A stretch of DNA of 64,000 nt from Liolophura sinensis. Lineage: Eukaryota; Mollusca; Polyplacophora; Chitonida; Chitonidae. Within the stretch, counting starts at the first letter, position 1. Every line of letters starts with the position of its first letter. The translations under genes were made by a program, and so were the position numbers. A model generated the notes under the pieces. The model did not search any database. It saw only the letters and a program-made list of their open reading frames with translations, and had not been told where the DNA came from. This document shows, piece after piece, positions 23,591 to 36,256 of the stretch. The stretch is taken from the NCBI RefSeq assembly GCF_032854445.1, contig NC_088302.1:51800046-51864045 (forward strand), written 5' to 3'.

Positions 23591-24980
23591 TGTGAGGGTG
23601 AATTGATTTAACCCACAACGTGATCGCCGGATGAGAGGAGATCTGAACAAAAAACAAACTGGGTGTCTTTCTTAAGATGGTCACAGAAATTACCTTTCGT
23701 AGTAAATGACTCTTTATCGCACGGTCCGGTTAGATTATAGCGTGGTTAGCTGACATTTGGCGTTGTCAAATGGCAAGGTAGTTGTCCATATATATAATCC
23801 TGCCACCAACATGGAATATCGTTTAATTCTAACCTCAGGCTGTATGTTGGAGTTGTACTCATTTATTTTAAAAGATTAGGTCTGTTTCCACCCATTTAGA
23901 AATCATAACCATCGATACAGAATCTTCAAGAAGTAAAGTAATTATATGAGCGATTACAGGAATCTATGCGTCGAAGTAGACATTCGTATACCAGCCCTTA
24001 ACCAGTAAGGGCGTTTAAGGTAAATAATCGCAAGGCCAATTCCCAAAGCGACGTAACACAAACCACCAAAGAACGGAGACAGTATATGAAGTGCGAAAAA
24101 AGGACGGAATCATGCAAAGAGAAAGAGTCAGTAGTTTTCAGCGATGGTGGAATGGACTAGAACTTCCTATGCTTTCACTTAGACATAATTATGTGTTGTT
24201 GCATGCGTGACATGTGAATTATGAAATGAGCTCAAGACGTTTTTAAAAATGTTTTGTCAAACACACTGGAGTTCTATTTTCCTTTATATTTGAACGCCTG
24301 GAAATCACACTTTCTTTGTAGTATATCTTGTCAGGGTGTTTTGCAGCTTAGGTGTTCTATACCTTGCCAGTTTTAATTCTAGGCATGTTTTCTGCAGAGA
24401 TTCCTGATCTAAATTGTGTGTGAAAAATACTTGTAAAAATACTGTAATTGTTCAATTCTAACATCCTTTTTAAGATTGACTGGTTGTATATTGTAATCTC
24501 GCTTTTAACAGAAATAATATCATCAGTTTCAACAATGTGATTAGAGTATCGATTCTCAGCGACTTTTCGTGATTTATTTAAAAGGGGTTTATGTAAACCC
24601 TTTTTAGAAAACAACCCAAATATTAAATTAAGCCAACATTGCCGTCACAGTGGTGACGTCAAAAGCAGAGACATGGGAAAAATGTATTGAGTAACACCGA
24701 TCAAATAAATAAATAAATATTCCAAAGCTTTTGAGTTATTTTAGGGAACTGGAGGAACTTAAAATTAGGATAATAATACACGTGCACTTTAGCGATATTA
24801 TTTGAAAATTTTGGGGAAGATCTACGTCATATCTTTAAATTTTTGCGGCGATCTTTTCTTCTGCCCCTGTTAAATGTTTTGATTTGGAAATGGTTGTTTT
24901 ACTTTACAGCAATTTTGGTTACGACAGCACCGATTGTAAGGGGACTTTTGCCTACATTTCCGTTTGATGAATTACTTACT
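23591..24980. other. intergenic, nothing recognised
   Basis: A short aaataaataaataaat tail at about 24700-24717 may be the end of an old SINE. Confidence 0.45.
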
Positions 24981-24991
24981 CACTATTTGTA

Positions 24992-25107
24992 TTTATTTGA
25001 CTGGTGTTTTACACCGTACTCAAGAATATTTCACTAACACGACGGCGGCCAGCATTATAGTGGGAGGAAATCGGGCAGAGCCCGGCGGAAACCCACGACC
25101 ATCCGCA
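24992..25107 (-). mobile_element. SINE family A, truncated copy with 11-bp TSD
   Basis: The minus-strand body (ttgactggtgttttacaccg, cggcggccagcattatagtg, gcagagcccggcggaaaccc) is flanked by perfect cactatttgta at 24981-24991 and 25108-25118. Confidence 0.85.
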
Positions 25108-25118
25108 CACTATTTGTA

Positions 25119-26190
25119 AGCCAGGGCTTTAAACTTATTCACCTCGAACTTTCTTTTAACTTCCATGTCAAAACCACAGAGGACCACATTCAGCCCACAC
25201 GATCCGTATGCGGTAATCAATTAGTACAGATGACACTGAGGAGGTTATACCGGCATTAAGGTCATATCGGCCTCAAGGTTACACTGGCCTCAAATATAAG
25301 AGTCGTACCCGACGTACTGAGAAGCTAACAAGAATTTATACATGTGTGTGGTAGTTTGTACGATGACACACGTACTGATAGCTTCCCAGTCCTGACATAA
25401 CCTCTTTCAAGCTTTTTGCCGCCAGACCTTAATAAAAATAAATAACTATCATGGCGCTGGTCAGTGATGATCCAGTATTCTCTAAGAAAAGCCTCCATTC
25501 CGAGACTTGTTGAGGGTGATCTAATAATTAAACAGCGAGATAAACTGACAGCTGAGGGACATGTTGACACGTGATGTTAATACGGTTATCACACCCTTGT
25601 ATAACCTATAAACACCCTGGTATTTAACATTCTAAAAAGAAAACACCAGTGTCATTAGACGCACTCCTTCAAAACTTCTTTAGCCCGCTTTAAGGCAGAG
25701 TTAATGTAGCATAATCCCCAGACAAAATCCCCCGTTGCCTTTCAAATAATAACCAATGTGTCCTCACGCTGGATGCACTGATGTTCGTCTTCTTTTATTT
25801 CCAAACTCTGACAAGTCATTAGACTGGAAGCCATTTTTTCTCGATTTCTTCAGTTTTAGTCAAGTTTTAGCGTTATCTACGGTTCCCAAGGTCTCTCATG
25901 ATAATAAACAAAAAAGGAATCCTCTGAAATCTTCAGGGACACATTCTTGAGTATGGATTGTCACAGTAATCAAAATGGCATGCAGGTTTCGGAACCTTAA
26001 AGTTAAACCTTTCAGTGAATCGATGTGAACCACGCCATACATGAAAAAAATTAAAGCGGTAAAAACAATGGAATGAAGATATCAAATGACAAGAAATACG
26101 CCACCTCCATGCACACTAATTTTTCGGGTCAGTTCAAACAATTAAGCCATTTTGACTCAGGAGCCTCTCACCAATACGGTCGCTGTCCTA
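25119..26190. other. intergenic, nothing recognised
   Basis: A 64-codon frame at 25756-25950 has no support. Confidence 0.5.
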
Positions 26191-26314
26191 ATTTATTTAC
26201 TTTATTGATGTTTTACGCCATACTCAAGAATATCTCACTTATGTGACAGCGGCCAGCATTATGGTAGGAAGAAGCCGCGCAGAGCCCGGGGGAAACCCAC
26301 GATCATCTGCAGGC
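26191..26314 (-). mobile_element. SINE family A, left half of an inverted pair
   Basis: Minus-orientation copy: gatgttttacgccatactca, gcggccagcattatggtagg, agcccgggggaaacccacga. Confidence 0.8.
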
Positions 26315-26344
26315 CGCTATAAGTCCAAGTCACGCTGGCTCAAG

Positions 26345-26443
26345 ATCTGCTGACAGCCTGCGGATGGTCGCGGGTTTCCTCCGGACTTGCTAAAAATTCT
26401 TGAGCACAGGCGCAAAACGCCAATGAAATAAATAAATAAATAA
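26345..26443 (+). mobile_element. SINE family A, right half of an inverted pair
   Basis: Plus-orientation copy: agcctgcggatggtcgcggg, then a tail gcgcaaaacgccaatgaaat and (aaat)n. It lies 30 bp from the oppositely oriented copy, so transcripts across both could fold into a hairpin. Confidence 0.8.
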
Positions 26444-26532
26444 GTAAAACCAGCCTCCTGTATCCATAGGCTAACTTAAATGTTTAGCTCAAACTGAATG
26501 AAAAGTTAGGCTCATTCCGGACACCGATGCCA

Positions 26533-26765
26533 ACAGGCTAACTGGAAACCTTAGCTCATTCCCGACTCCTGTCTACAGGCTAACCGGAAAGCTGGGCTCA
26601 TTCCCGACTCCTGTCTACAGGCTAACTGGAAAGCTTGGTTCATTTGCCGACTCCTATCTACAGGCTAACTGAACAGCTTAGCTCATTCCCGACTCCTGTC
26701 TACATGTTGACTGGGAAGTCTAGGCCATTCCCGACTCCTGTCTACAGGCTAACTGGAAATCCCAG
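26533..26765. repeat. 42-bp minisatellite, about 5-6 copies
   Basis: Unit aggctaactggaaagcttgg plus ctcattcccgactcctgtcta, with substitutions between copies. Confidence 0.9.
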
Positions 26766-27032
26766 TCACAAAGGACACCGATATATTCAAAAGGTTGACT
26801 AGAAAGACCTGTCCCTACAGTCTAGATCATATTAATACTTGAGTAGATGAATCGAGACAGTTTACCTTGATCGGATAGTGACGAAACCCATATACTTGAT
26901 CCACCCTATCGTAGCTAGCACTTTACAGTCTGTTAGTCGGACAGATATGGACAAATTACACCCGTTTATTTTCCATAAAAAATGTCACCATATCACTCAA
27001 ACGCCAAAGACAGCTTTTACCCAACCTGTCAG

Positions 27033-27106
27033 CGTCGACGGCACTTTGATCAGGGCGCGTCGACGGCACTTTGATCAAGGCACGTCGACGGCACTTTGAT
27101 CAACGC
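27033..27106. repeat. 25-bp tandem repeat, 3 copies
   Basis: cgtcgacggcactttgatca repeats at 27033, 27058 and 27083 with 5-bp variable ends. Confidence 0.95.
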
Positions 27107-27189
27107 CAAATAGCCAGATGAAGGCCCAAAAAATTTCTTTCATTTGAATGTTTCATAACGCTATAATCAAGACATTTTTGGTTTTATAA

Positions 27190-27275
27190 GTGGATTAAAA
27201 CCAGTGCCCAAATATAAACCACCCACCTTGGGCAAGTTTTTACTGACACACATTCCCAAGTTAGTGGTCTTCAAC
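27190..27275. repeat. fragment of SINE-like repeat family D
   Basis: ataaaccacccaccttgggc followed by aag and ttactgacacac matches the core of the repeats at 40790-41060 and 46790-47005. Confidence 0.45.
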
Positions 27276-27299
27276 AAACGTTGGTCTGCGCAAAGGGTC

Positions 27300-27750
27300 A
27301 CACAGCGTCACGGATCACATATTCGTCACCAAATCCCCGAGATCTACAGTGTCACAGACCACATATTCGTCACCAATCCCCTAAAACTACAGCGTCACAG
27401 ACCACATTATTGCCACCAAATCCCCCAGAACTGACAGCAGGAGCACAGAACTCCAGCGTCACAGATCACATATTCGTCACCAAATCCCCCAGAACTGACA
27501 GCGTCACAGACCACATACTAGTCACCAAATCCCCAAGAACTGACGGCAGGAGCCAGAACAACAGCGTCACAGACGACATATTCGTCACCAAATCCCCCAG
27601 AACTGACAGCAGGAGCCCAGGACTACAGCGTCACACGACATATTCGTCACCAAATCCCCCAGAACTGACAGCAGGAGCCCAGAACAACAGCGTCACAGAC
27701 GACATATTCGTCACCAAATCCGCTAGAACTGACAGCAGGAGCCGAGAATT
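27300..27750. repeat. variable-length minisatellite (43-64 bp units), 8 copies
   Basis: Each unit has agcgtcacagaccacatatt and cgtcaccaaatcccccagaa. An optional segment ctgacagcaggagcccagaa gives short and long forms. A 173-codon plus frame (27281-27802) runs through the array, but unit lengths vary outside multiples of three and no exon context is present. It is treated as fortuitous. Confidence 0.9.
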
Positions 27751-27901
27751 GAATACTAATTTGTCAAATCCACAAATAAAGGCGCACACGTTTAATCTTT
27801 GATGTGAAAGTCTTGGCATTTACTCTTCATTTCAAACCCATTGTTTTAGCCATGGTGAACTACTTCTAACTCTATTTTTCAAATATACGCCATGCTTAAT
27901 G

Positions 27902-27913
27902 CTTAATTAACGT
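27902..27913. repeat. LINE target-site duplication, left
   Basis: cttaattaacgt, identical to 28572-28583. Confidence 0.85.
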
Positions 27914-28571
27914 GGGTGCCCGGGCATATGGGTATCCCTGGGAATACTGCTGCAGATGAAGCCGCGAAGGCGGCTTTGCGTTCCGTTACTACCCAAACTG
28001 ACGTTCCATATTCGTACTTGCGTTCACTTATTTGCTCCTATATCAAGCGCTTGTTTCAGGCTCAATGGGATGGCCAGACAACCAACAAACTGCATGATAT
28101 TCGTCAGTTTGTTGGTCCAGCGCCTTCCATTTCACGGCATCGTCTCCGCTCTTGCATTTTGAGGAGGTGTCGTATCGGTCACACACGTGCTACGCATGGG
28201 TATTTGTTAAAAGGAGAAGATGCTCCTCATTGCTTTGCTTGTGATCAACGGTTCACAGTCAAGCACATATTGCTTGACTGTGGCGACTTTGCTCCTGTAC
28301 GAGATTCCTTTTATCACGTGAGCTCTCTTTCAGAACTTTTCAATTCTGCAGAAAGTGATACTATTTTTGACTTTCTCTCTGCCATTGGTATGGCAGGAAA
28401 GCTGTAATTTTAAACTACCGTCTGTGTTTGTTATGTGACTTCTGGTGTCCTTTTTGACTGAATAGTAAATGAATTATCCGTAGTAGATCGACTATTTGAC
28501 GTTTTATTGTCGCGATAAAACTGAAATATTGTTGAAAGCGACGTTAAAACTTTCACTCACTCACTCACTTT
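27914..28571 (+). mobile_element. 5'-truncated RNase H-bearing LINE
   Basis: The insertion starts inside the RNase H domain, carries the 3' end of the last ORF and a 3' UTR ending gaaagcgacgttaaaacttt plus (cact)n, and is bounded by a perfect 12-bp target duplication. 5' truncation with target duplication is the hallmark of target-primed reverse transcription. RNase H plus a C-terminal zinc knuckle is known from I-, R1- and Ingi-like clades; the clade was not determined. Confidence 0.88.
27916..28407 (+). pseudogene. LINE ORF2 C-terminus: RNase H end plus CCHC knuckle
   Basis: Translation begins VPGHMGIPGNTAADEAAK, the last RNase H motif, with its conserved H-x-G-I-x-G-N-x-x-A-D. A basic linker (RHRLRSCILRRCRIGHTR) follows, then CFACDQRFTVKHILLDC, a C-x2-C-x7-H-x4-C knuckle near the C-terminus typical of these LINEs. 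The frame is intact to its own stop, so the copy is relatively young, but endonuclease, reverse transcriptase and most of RNase H are absent. Confidence 0.85.
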
Positions 28572-28583
28572 CTTAATTAACGT
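28572..28583. repeat. LINE target-site duplication, right
   Basis: cttaattaacgt, immediately after the tcactcactcactttct tail. Confidence 0.85.
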
Positions 28584-29074
28584 AAATAAGATGCGCTATA
28601 GTTATCATACTTTGCTTTAGATCCATTCAAGTGCGAACCGCTAAAATCAAAGGCTCGAACAAGTGTTAACGGTTTTTGCAAGTCTCTCAGTAGTTCGAGA
28701 CCTGGTCAAATCTATAATCACCATGTAATCATTCAATAGCCTATCTCCTTGCTGGGATTTTCTACATGAATACGTGATTTTCGGTTCAGAAAAACTGTCC
28801 GGTTGAGTGAATTAACTTCCATGATTTATTGCAAGAATTATAGTCTTTGTTGAATTATATGGGCCAAGGTTTTTTTTCTTTTTTTTTTTGAAAAGATAGG
28901 TTACCTGGGGAATGAAATGATTTTACTTGGTTCTTGTTACTCTAGACCAAGAAACTCACAAATCACATAAACGTACGGAAATTCAGCTCGGTCTGCCTGT
29001 AGGTATTGTCAAAATGAACTTAAGCTGATAGGCAGTTCTTCACGAGGAGATCGTAAAAGGATAGAAACTCTAAT
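28584..29074. other. intergenic, possible minus exon
   Basis: At about 28943-29002 the minus strand has cctacag followed by an open frame ADRAEFPYVYVICEFLGLE and a stop. It could be a terminal exon but has no partner. Confidence 0.25.
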
Positions 29075-29770
29075 TTCTGATCGGATCTGCTCTTTGTCTC
29101 AAAGTTACCGAATTTTTTGTCTAATCATCTAGTGACATTTAGAGCCTCACCACAGCCTCTGCCATTGAAAATGCCAACAAATGAAATATTAAACGGTTAA
29201 ATCCGACGTTAGTGTCCGAGACACCACTATCTGAAACGCAGTGACATTGAATGCTGTCGTGTTTTGTCTGGGCCGTAAGGCAGTGGGTTCCAGTCAAATA
29301 TCACCACAGATTGCTCATAGGAAGTGTTACCAATTCATATGAAATACAGTCATATTATTTCGTAATGTTCTCCAATGGGGCGAAAATACCAATCTAATAA
29401 TGAACTGGGCGAATTGTCTTTCTCATAGAATAACAGTCATATCAGATCTGATTTCATTTAGTGTCTACTCTCTTCCGCCAAGTTACAGAGTTTGTTGTCA
29501 AATCAGCCAGTGACATTTACCTCCTCTTCGCAGTTTGTGACACTGATATGCCATCAAATGAAGTTTTAAACAGCTATGTCTGACAGGATTGCCGGCATTT
29601 TTTGTTCATGTTCGGAAAACCCACAATCTGAAAAGTAATAACATTGAATGTTAAGGATCGTGTTTTGTCTGAGACCAGTGTCACAAGATCTCTGACAGAT
29701 TTCTGATAAAAAAAATGTTACCAATTCATATGACATATCAGTGAAATTACTTTGTTTACCCGCAATCCTA
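29075..29770. repeat. diverged direct duplication, ~330 bp x2
   Basis: 29075-29390 and 29440-29770 share ordered blocks: caaagttaccgaattttttg / caagttacagagtttgttg, gtgacattta, ccaacaaatgaaatattaaa / ccatcaaatgaagttttaaa, acattgaatg, tcgtgttttgtctg, and gttaccaattcatatga. Confidence 0.75.
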
Positions 29771-30484
29771 TAATGCTGGTTAAGAAACTTCGTGAAAAGA
29801 CTTTCGGTGAACCGATTGCCTAAGTTAGACATAGCTGTTATTAAAACATACTATTCGTTATAAACCTGTTGGATACAACATTCTCTTGTCTTTTGTCGCA
29901 ATGTCAAGATATTTGGTGATGTCAGAAATATACAAATAATCTGTCCATTGAATTTCCCAATAATTAGTGTTTCAAGATTTTTAACAACAGGGCATTAAAT
30001 ATTTATTTGACAATCGCCATTAAGTTAATCAGGTAATAGTTGAACAGAATCTTCTGTTGTTATGTCACCTTGTGACACAGAATGTGCACCACATAGTGCA
30101 TAACGCATAACGCGAGCGGCCTAACATGTAATGCCTGAATCCCTGCATGCATGGTTGTGGTTTTGCCTTGCACTTCGCATTTTGTTTAGTCATATGATGG
30201 CGAGGAGTCATTAGATGTGTGGACATATACTCTGCTTTCTCGTTCCCGGGCAACATCATGCCGAAGACAGAGGTCATGACACCCCCACACGGTCACATTC
30301 TACTGACATCGGGCAAAACAGTCATGTTTCCCTGTTCTAACATCTTAGTGGCTGAGCAATAAGATACATTTTTAAATTCAGCTGCATTCTTAAGCCAGGA
30401 CCTTCGCTAGGTATGTGTAGCGAGGTGCAGCGGTTTGGCCTAGAAGCGCTGGGTGTACCACAGAATAGGCCTGCGCTGTCATAT
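29771..30484. other. intergenic, nothing recognised
   Basis: No supported feature; a 70-codon minus frame at 30065-30277 lacks homology or splice context. Confidence 0.5.
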
Positions 30485-30605
30485 GTACCGAGCCGTAAAA
30501 GTGACATGGTGAAAAAAAAATTTTGAAAGAGAAAAAAAAATGACATGCAGAAAAAAATTTTTTTTTGGAAGAGAAATTTTGTTTTCTTTAATCCCCCGAC
30601 ATAAT
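30485..30605 (+). repeat. dispersed repeat with A/T-rich body, copy 2
   Basis: tgtaccgagccgtaaaagtg followed by acatggtgaaaaaaaaattt matches 20035-20195. Confidence 0.65.
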
Positions 30606-32975
<2,370 letters not shown>

Positions 32976-32977
32976 TA

Positions 32978-34097
32978 AACTACCGGACAAAAGAAACGTA
33001 TAACTTTTAAATGCATTTTTTTCTATGGAAAAATAAGTTGAATAAGTTTGAACGTTGTGCGAATACATTTGCACATAAGCACCCTGTGTACACGTCACTT
33101 TTTAACGAGATTCATTGAAATTGGTGTAAGACATCATGAAAAATCGGAAAAACAGAGTTTCGGGCCCTGTTGAAAATTCTCGATAATGACCGCCGTATAA
33201 ATACCGATGTAGCACATGGTAAGGGTGCAATACCATAAAAAACATCTAAGAGATGCCGAGACTCACACAAGCAGAACGTGATAGAGCCATTGGTATGGCC
33301 GACATGGGGGCCAGCCAACACCACATTGCCAGAACATTCAATTGCAGTCAAGCCACCATCAGCAGACTGTTGGGTCGTTACCGCCTAACAGGCAGGACAC
33401 AAGATCGTCCAAGATCGGGCAGGTCAAGTGTTACAACGCCTGGCGAAGACCGGTACATCCGCACAATCCACTTGCGTAACCGGTTTGTGACGGCGACGTC
33501 AACGGCGGAAACGGCGGAAACGGCACTGGGACACCCCATCAGCAGACGCACAGTCTTACAACGACTCCGCGTGAGTGGTATCAGAGCCTATCGCCCCTTC
33601 CGTGGAATGGCATTGACTCCTCTACACCGTCAAAACCGGCTGCGTTGGGCAAGAGTTGTACGTCGACGGCAGCGACGAGACTGGGAAAGGGTGCTGTTCA
33701 CTGATGAAAGCCGATATAACCTCTTCAGAAATGATGGTCGAATTCGTGTGTATCGACGCAGGGGAGAGCGATCGGCACAAAATTGCATTCAGAATGTCCA
33801 CCCTTTTGGTGCTGGTGGGGTGCTTGTATGGGGCGGAATTTGTGGACAGGTGAGAGCGAGATTGGTCATCATCCAGGGAAATCTGACTGGCCAAAGATAC
33901 CGAGATGAAATATATTACCCCATGCCTTCTTTACTCGGCCTGACAGCAAGTGTAATATCCATATGGCTTTGAATTTTTGAACAGAACTTGGAAAATGGTT
34001 TATTGCAATATAATGTTTATCATGTTGATACTGTCTGTTTTTCTTTCTCTTTCTTGTGGTGCTGAACAAGGTTATACGTTTCTTTTGCCCGGTAGTT
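32978..34097 (+). mobile_element. Tc1-like DNA transposon, TIRs intact, internally deleted
   Basis: Inverted terminal repeats aactaccggacaaaagaaac.. (32978-33006) and ..gtttcttttgcccggtagtt (34070-34097) differ at one position in the first 20. Both ends are flanked by TA (32976-32977 and 34098-34099), the Tc1/mariner target duplication. The element is 1.12 kb, compared with the typical 1.6 kb or so for the superfamily. The missing part is the transposase C-terminus. It could be moved only in trans. Confidence 0.9.
33253..33972 (+). pseudogene. Tc1-like transposase, C-terminally truncated
   Basis: The 239-codon frame starts MPRLTQAERDRAIGM. A paired-type helix-turn-helix (residues about 1-45, ASQHHIARTFNCSQATISRL) is followed by a GRPR-like basic linker (RTQDRPRSGRSS) and a second DNA-binding half to about residue 115. 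The catalytic domain opens at LFTDESRYNLF (first Asp, residue 151) and VWGGI (residues 193-197). After GQRYRDEIYYP the normal continuation, with the second Asp (QDN box) and the third acidic residue, is absent and an unrelated tail reaches a stop. The enzyme must therefore be inactive. Confidence 0.88.
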
Positions 34098-35173
34098 TAT
34101 CAATTTTAAATAAAGCTGGTAGCATTTAAGAGAAGCAGTTATTATTGGTGGAGGAGAAACAGTTCAAGTTATAGGCATGACATCCAGTTCAAATTCCAAA
34201 ATGGTTTAGTCGGTGATTAATTTCCAGTTCCGCTAAAAATGCGTCACAGTCAAGCTTTTATTTGATTTGTAATAACCACGAATGCTTATAAGGCCTGTAT
34301 AGCATCGGGTTAACCGGAATTAGATCCAACAATGACACAAATGAATTGGTACCCTGAACGCTTTATCTACATTTGCCAACCAGAGTATTATACTACTTGT
34401 AAAATTTTAGAAACTTAGAACGAAGGCGTTTGATGGAATACCGTATCACATACAATATAGTTTTTGAATCAGTAACATGTGAGCTAGATTGAGAGCATCA
34501 CATCTTACACAGGAAGGTATACAAATCAAATATTTGTCACAACACATAAACTATGCATGCATGATACTCCATTTGAACGCAGTTAGTCATAGTGGCGAAA
34601 CTTAAGAAGTGGTTGGTGATTTCTGTAATGCATAAAAGGGAAGTGATGTAGTCTATCTTGTAACACCAGAAAAAGTGTGACATTTGGCGATAAATTAAAT
34701 TAGAATGCCAGGTGAAAGTATGTCCATTGCAATAATAATCGATACCCTCCAAAACACAACAAAATGGCATGCTCCGTTTTTATGTTTGTGTGGCTATACC
34801 AATATAATCTGTAAGTTGATGTGATCCTTGAAGGGCATGGGGGCTGACGTGATAAAAACAGTGTACAAAATTCGCTCGTTACATTCCGGTACACCAATAT
34901 TAAAGATGAACATTTGTTTTCTTTGGGCTTCAAACATGCTTCAAATTAATATTTTGTGATGAAAAATGTTCCATGAACAAAAAAAATCACATCAAAATGT
35001 CCTGCTACCCCTATAAGACACACGAGCAGACTTTCGATCATATGGATCAAATGTTGTAAAACAAATAATGTATGTAATGGACTCGTTTGTATCCTTTTTA
35101 TTGGGTTTTTAAATAAGCCATCTTCAATAATACTCCGTTGATGTCCAGTATTGAGAAATCAATACAGCGTCAT
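34098..35173. other. intergenic, nothing recognised
   Basis: No supported gene or repeat. Confidence 0.5.
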
Positions 35174-35409
35174 TTGTTTGTTTGATTTGTTTTATTTGTG
35201 TTTTACGCCGTATTCAAGAATATTTCACTTACACGACGGAGGTCATTATTATCGTGGGAGAAAACCAGGCAGAGCCCATGGGAAACCCACGACCATCAGC
35301 AGGTTGGAGAGGAAGCCAGCATGAGCTGGATTTGAACTCATAGCAACCGCATTTGTGGGCGGCTTCTGGGTCATTACGCGGCGCTGGTGTGCTTACCCCT
35401 CTCGGTCAC
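35174..35409 (-). mobile_element. SINE family A, near full length
   Basis: Minus-orientation body (gtgttttacgccgtattcaa, aggcagagcccatgggaaac) continues through gaagccagcatgagctggat to the tRNA-like head complement (cttacccctctcggtcacag). Confidence 0.8.
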
Positions 35410-36256
35410 AGGGATCCGGGATACAGTTTTTTCACTCAGTGGGTCTCTATAACATCCGACAGTTGGTTGCCTCTCAGTGTACATGCATATTAACTCAGGC
35501 CAATTGCCATGGCAACGCGCACGTTCCCTACCAGGGAGTAACTTTGATATACATCACAGTCGCTTTGAGAAACAATACGCTGACTGAATGTTAACTCAAT
35601 CAGACAAAACTATTCGCATTCTCACCTGTGCACTGACGAGCTTGTGCACTGCTCTAACTATCACCGCGGCTATTTTCACCGAGAACGTGGTGAGAACAAA
35701 CAAAAATCACCGGCAAGTCGACCAGAATGCCCTCTTTTTACCTTGGTGGCAGAAATTAATGCACATTTCACACATCAACATATAAGACATCAGGGTTGGG
35801 CAACTTCGCAGTTAGATGGCTTTGTCTAGAATTGCATATAATTGTCTAGAGTTACTGCACGCAACATGAATACTTCATTAAGGAAAGTGAAATGACATTT
35901 TCCATCTTTCTGGTGAAAGAGTTTCTATTCTGTAATCAAAGTTGATTTTCAGAGCGTTCATTTTGGGAAGCCAAAGGAAATTTGTAACATTAGATCTCCC
36001 CAACCTCACGACAAAAATAAATGGCATGCAGAGAAGAGAAAAGCAGATTCTGTGTTACTCTAGAACACGACAAATTGTATAAGGTGTTTTTCTATCAAGA
36101 ATCCATAAACGATGTTATGTTACCGTTTAACTGTTTAAAGTATCAAAATCTATATTTAATGAACAAACCTCAGCCTGAAAAACACACATATTACTTTCCA
36201 AATCTCCATTCAACATACTGATGAATCCAGATAGATGCAAGCCGGTTCCATGCATC
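35410..36256. other. intergenic, possible exon with a membrane segment
   Basis: A plus frame at 35588-35785 includes KTIRILTCALTSLCTALTIT and then AAIFTENVV, a plausible transmembrane helix, with a GTGAGA donor-like site after ENV. There is no other support. Confidence 0.25.
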
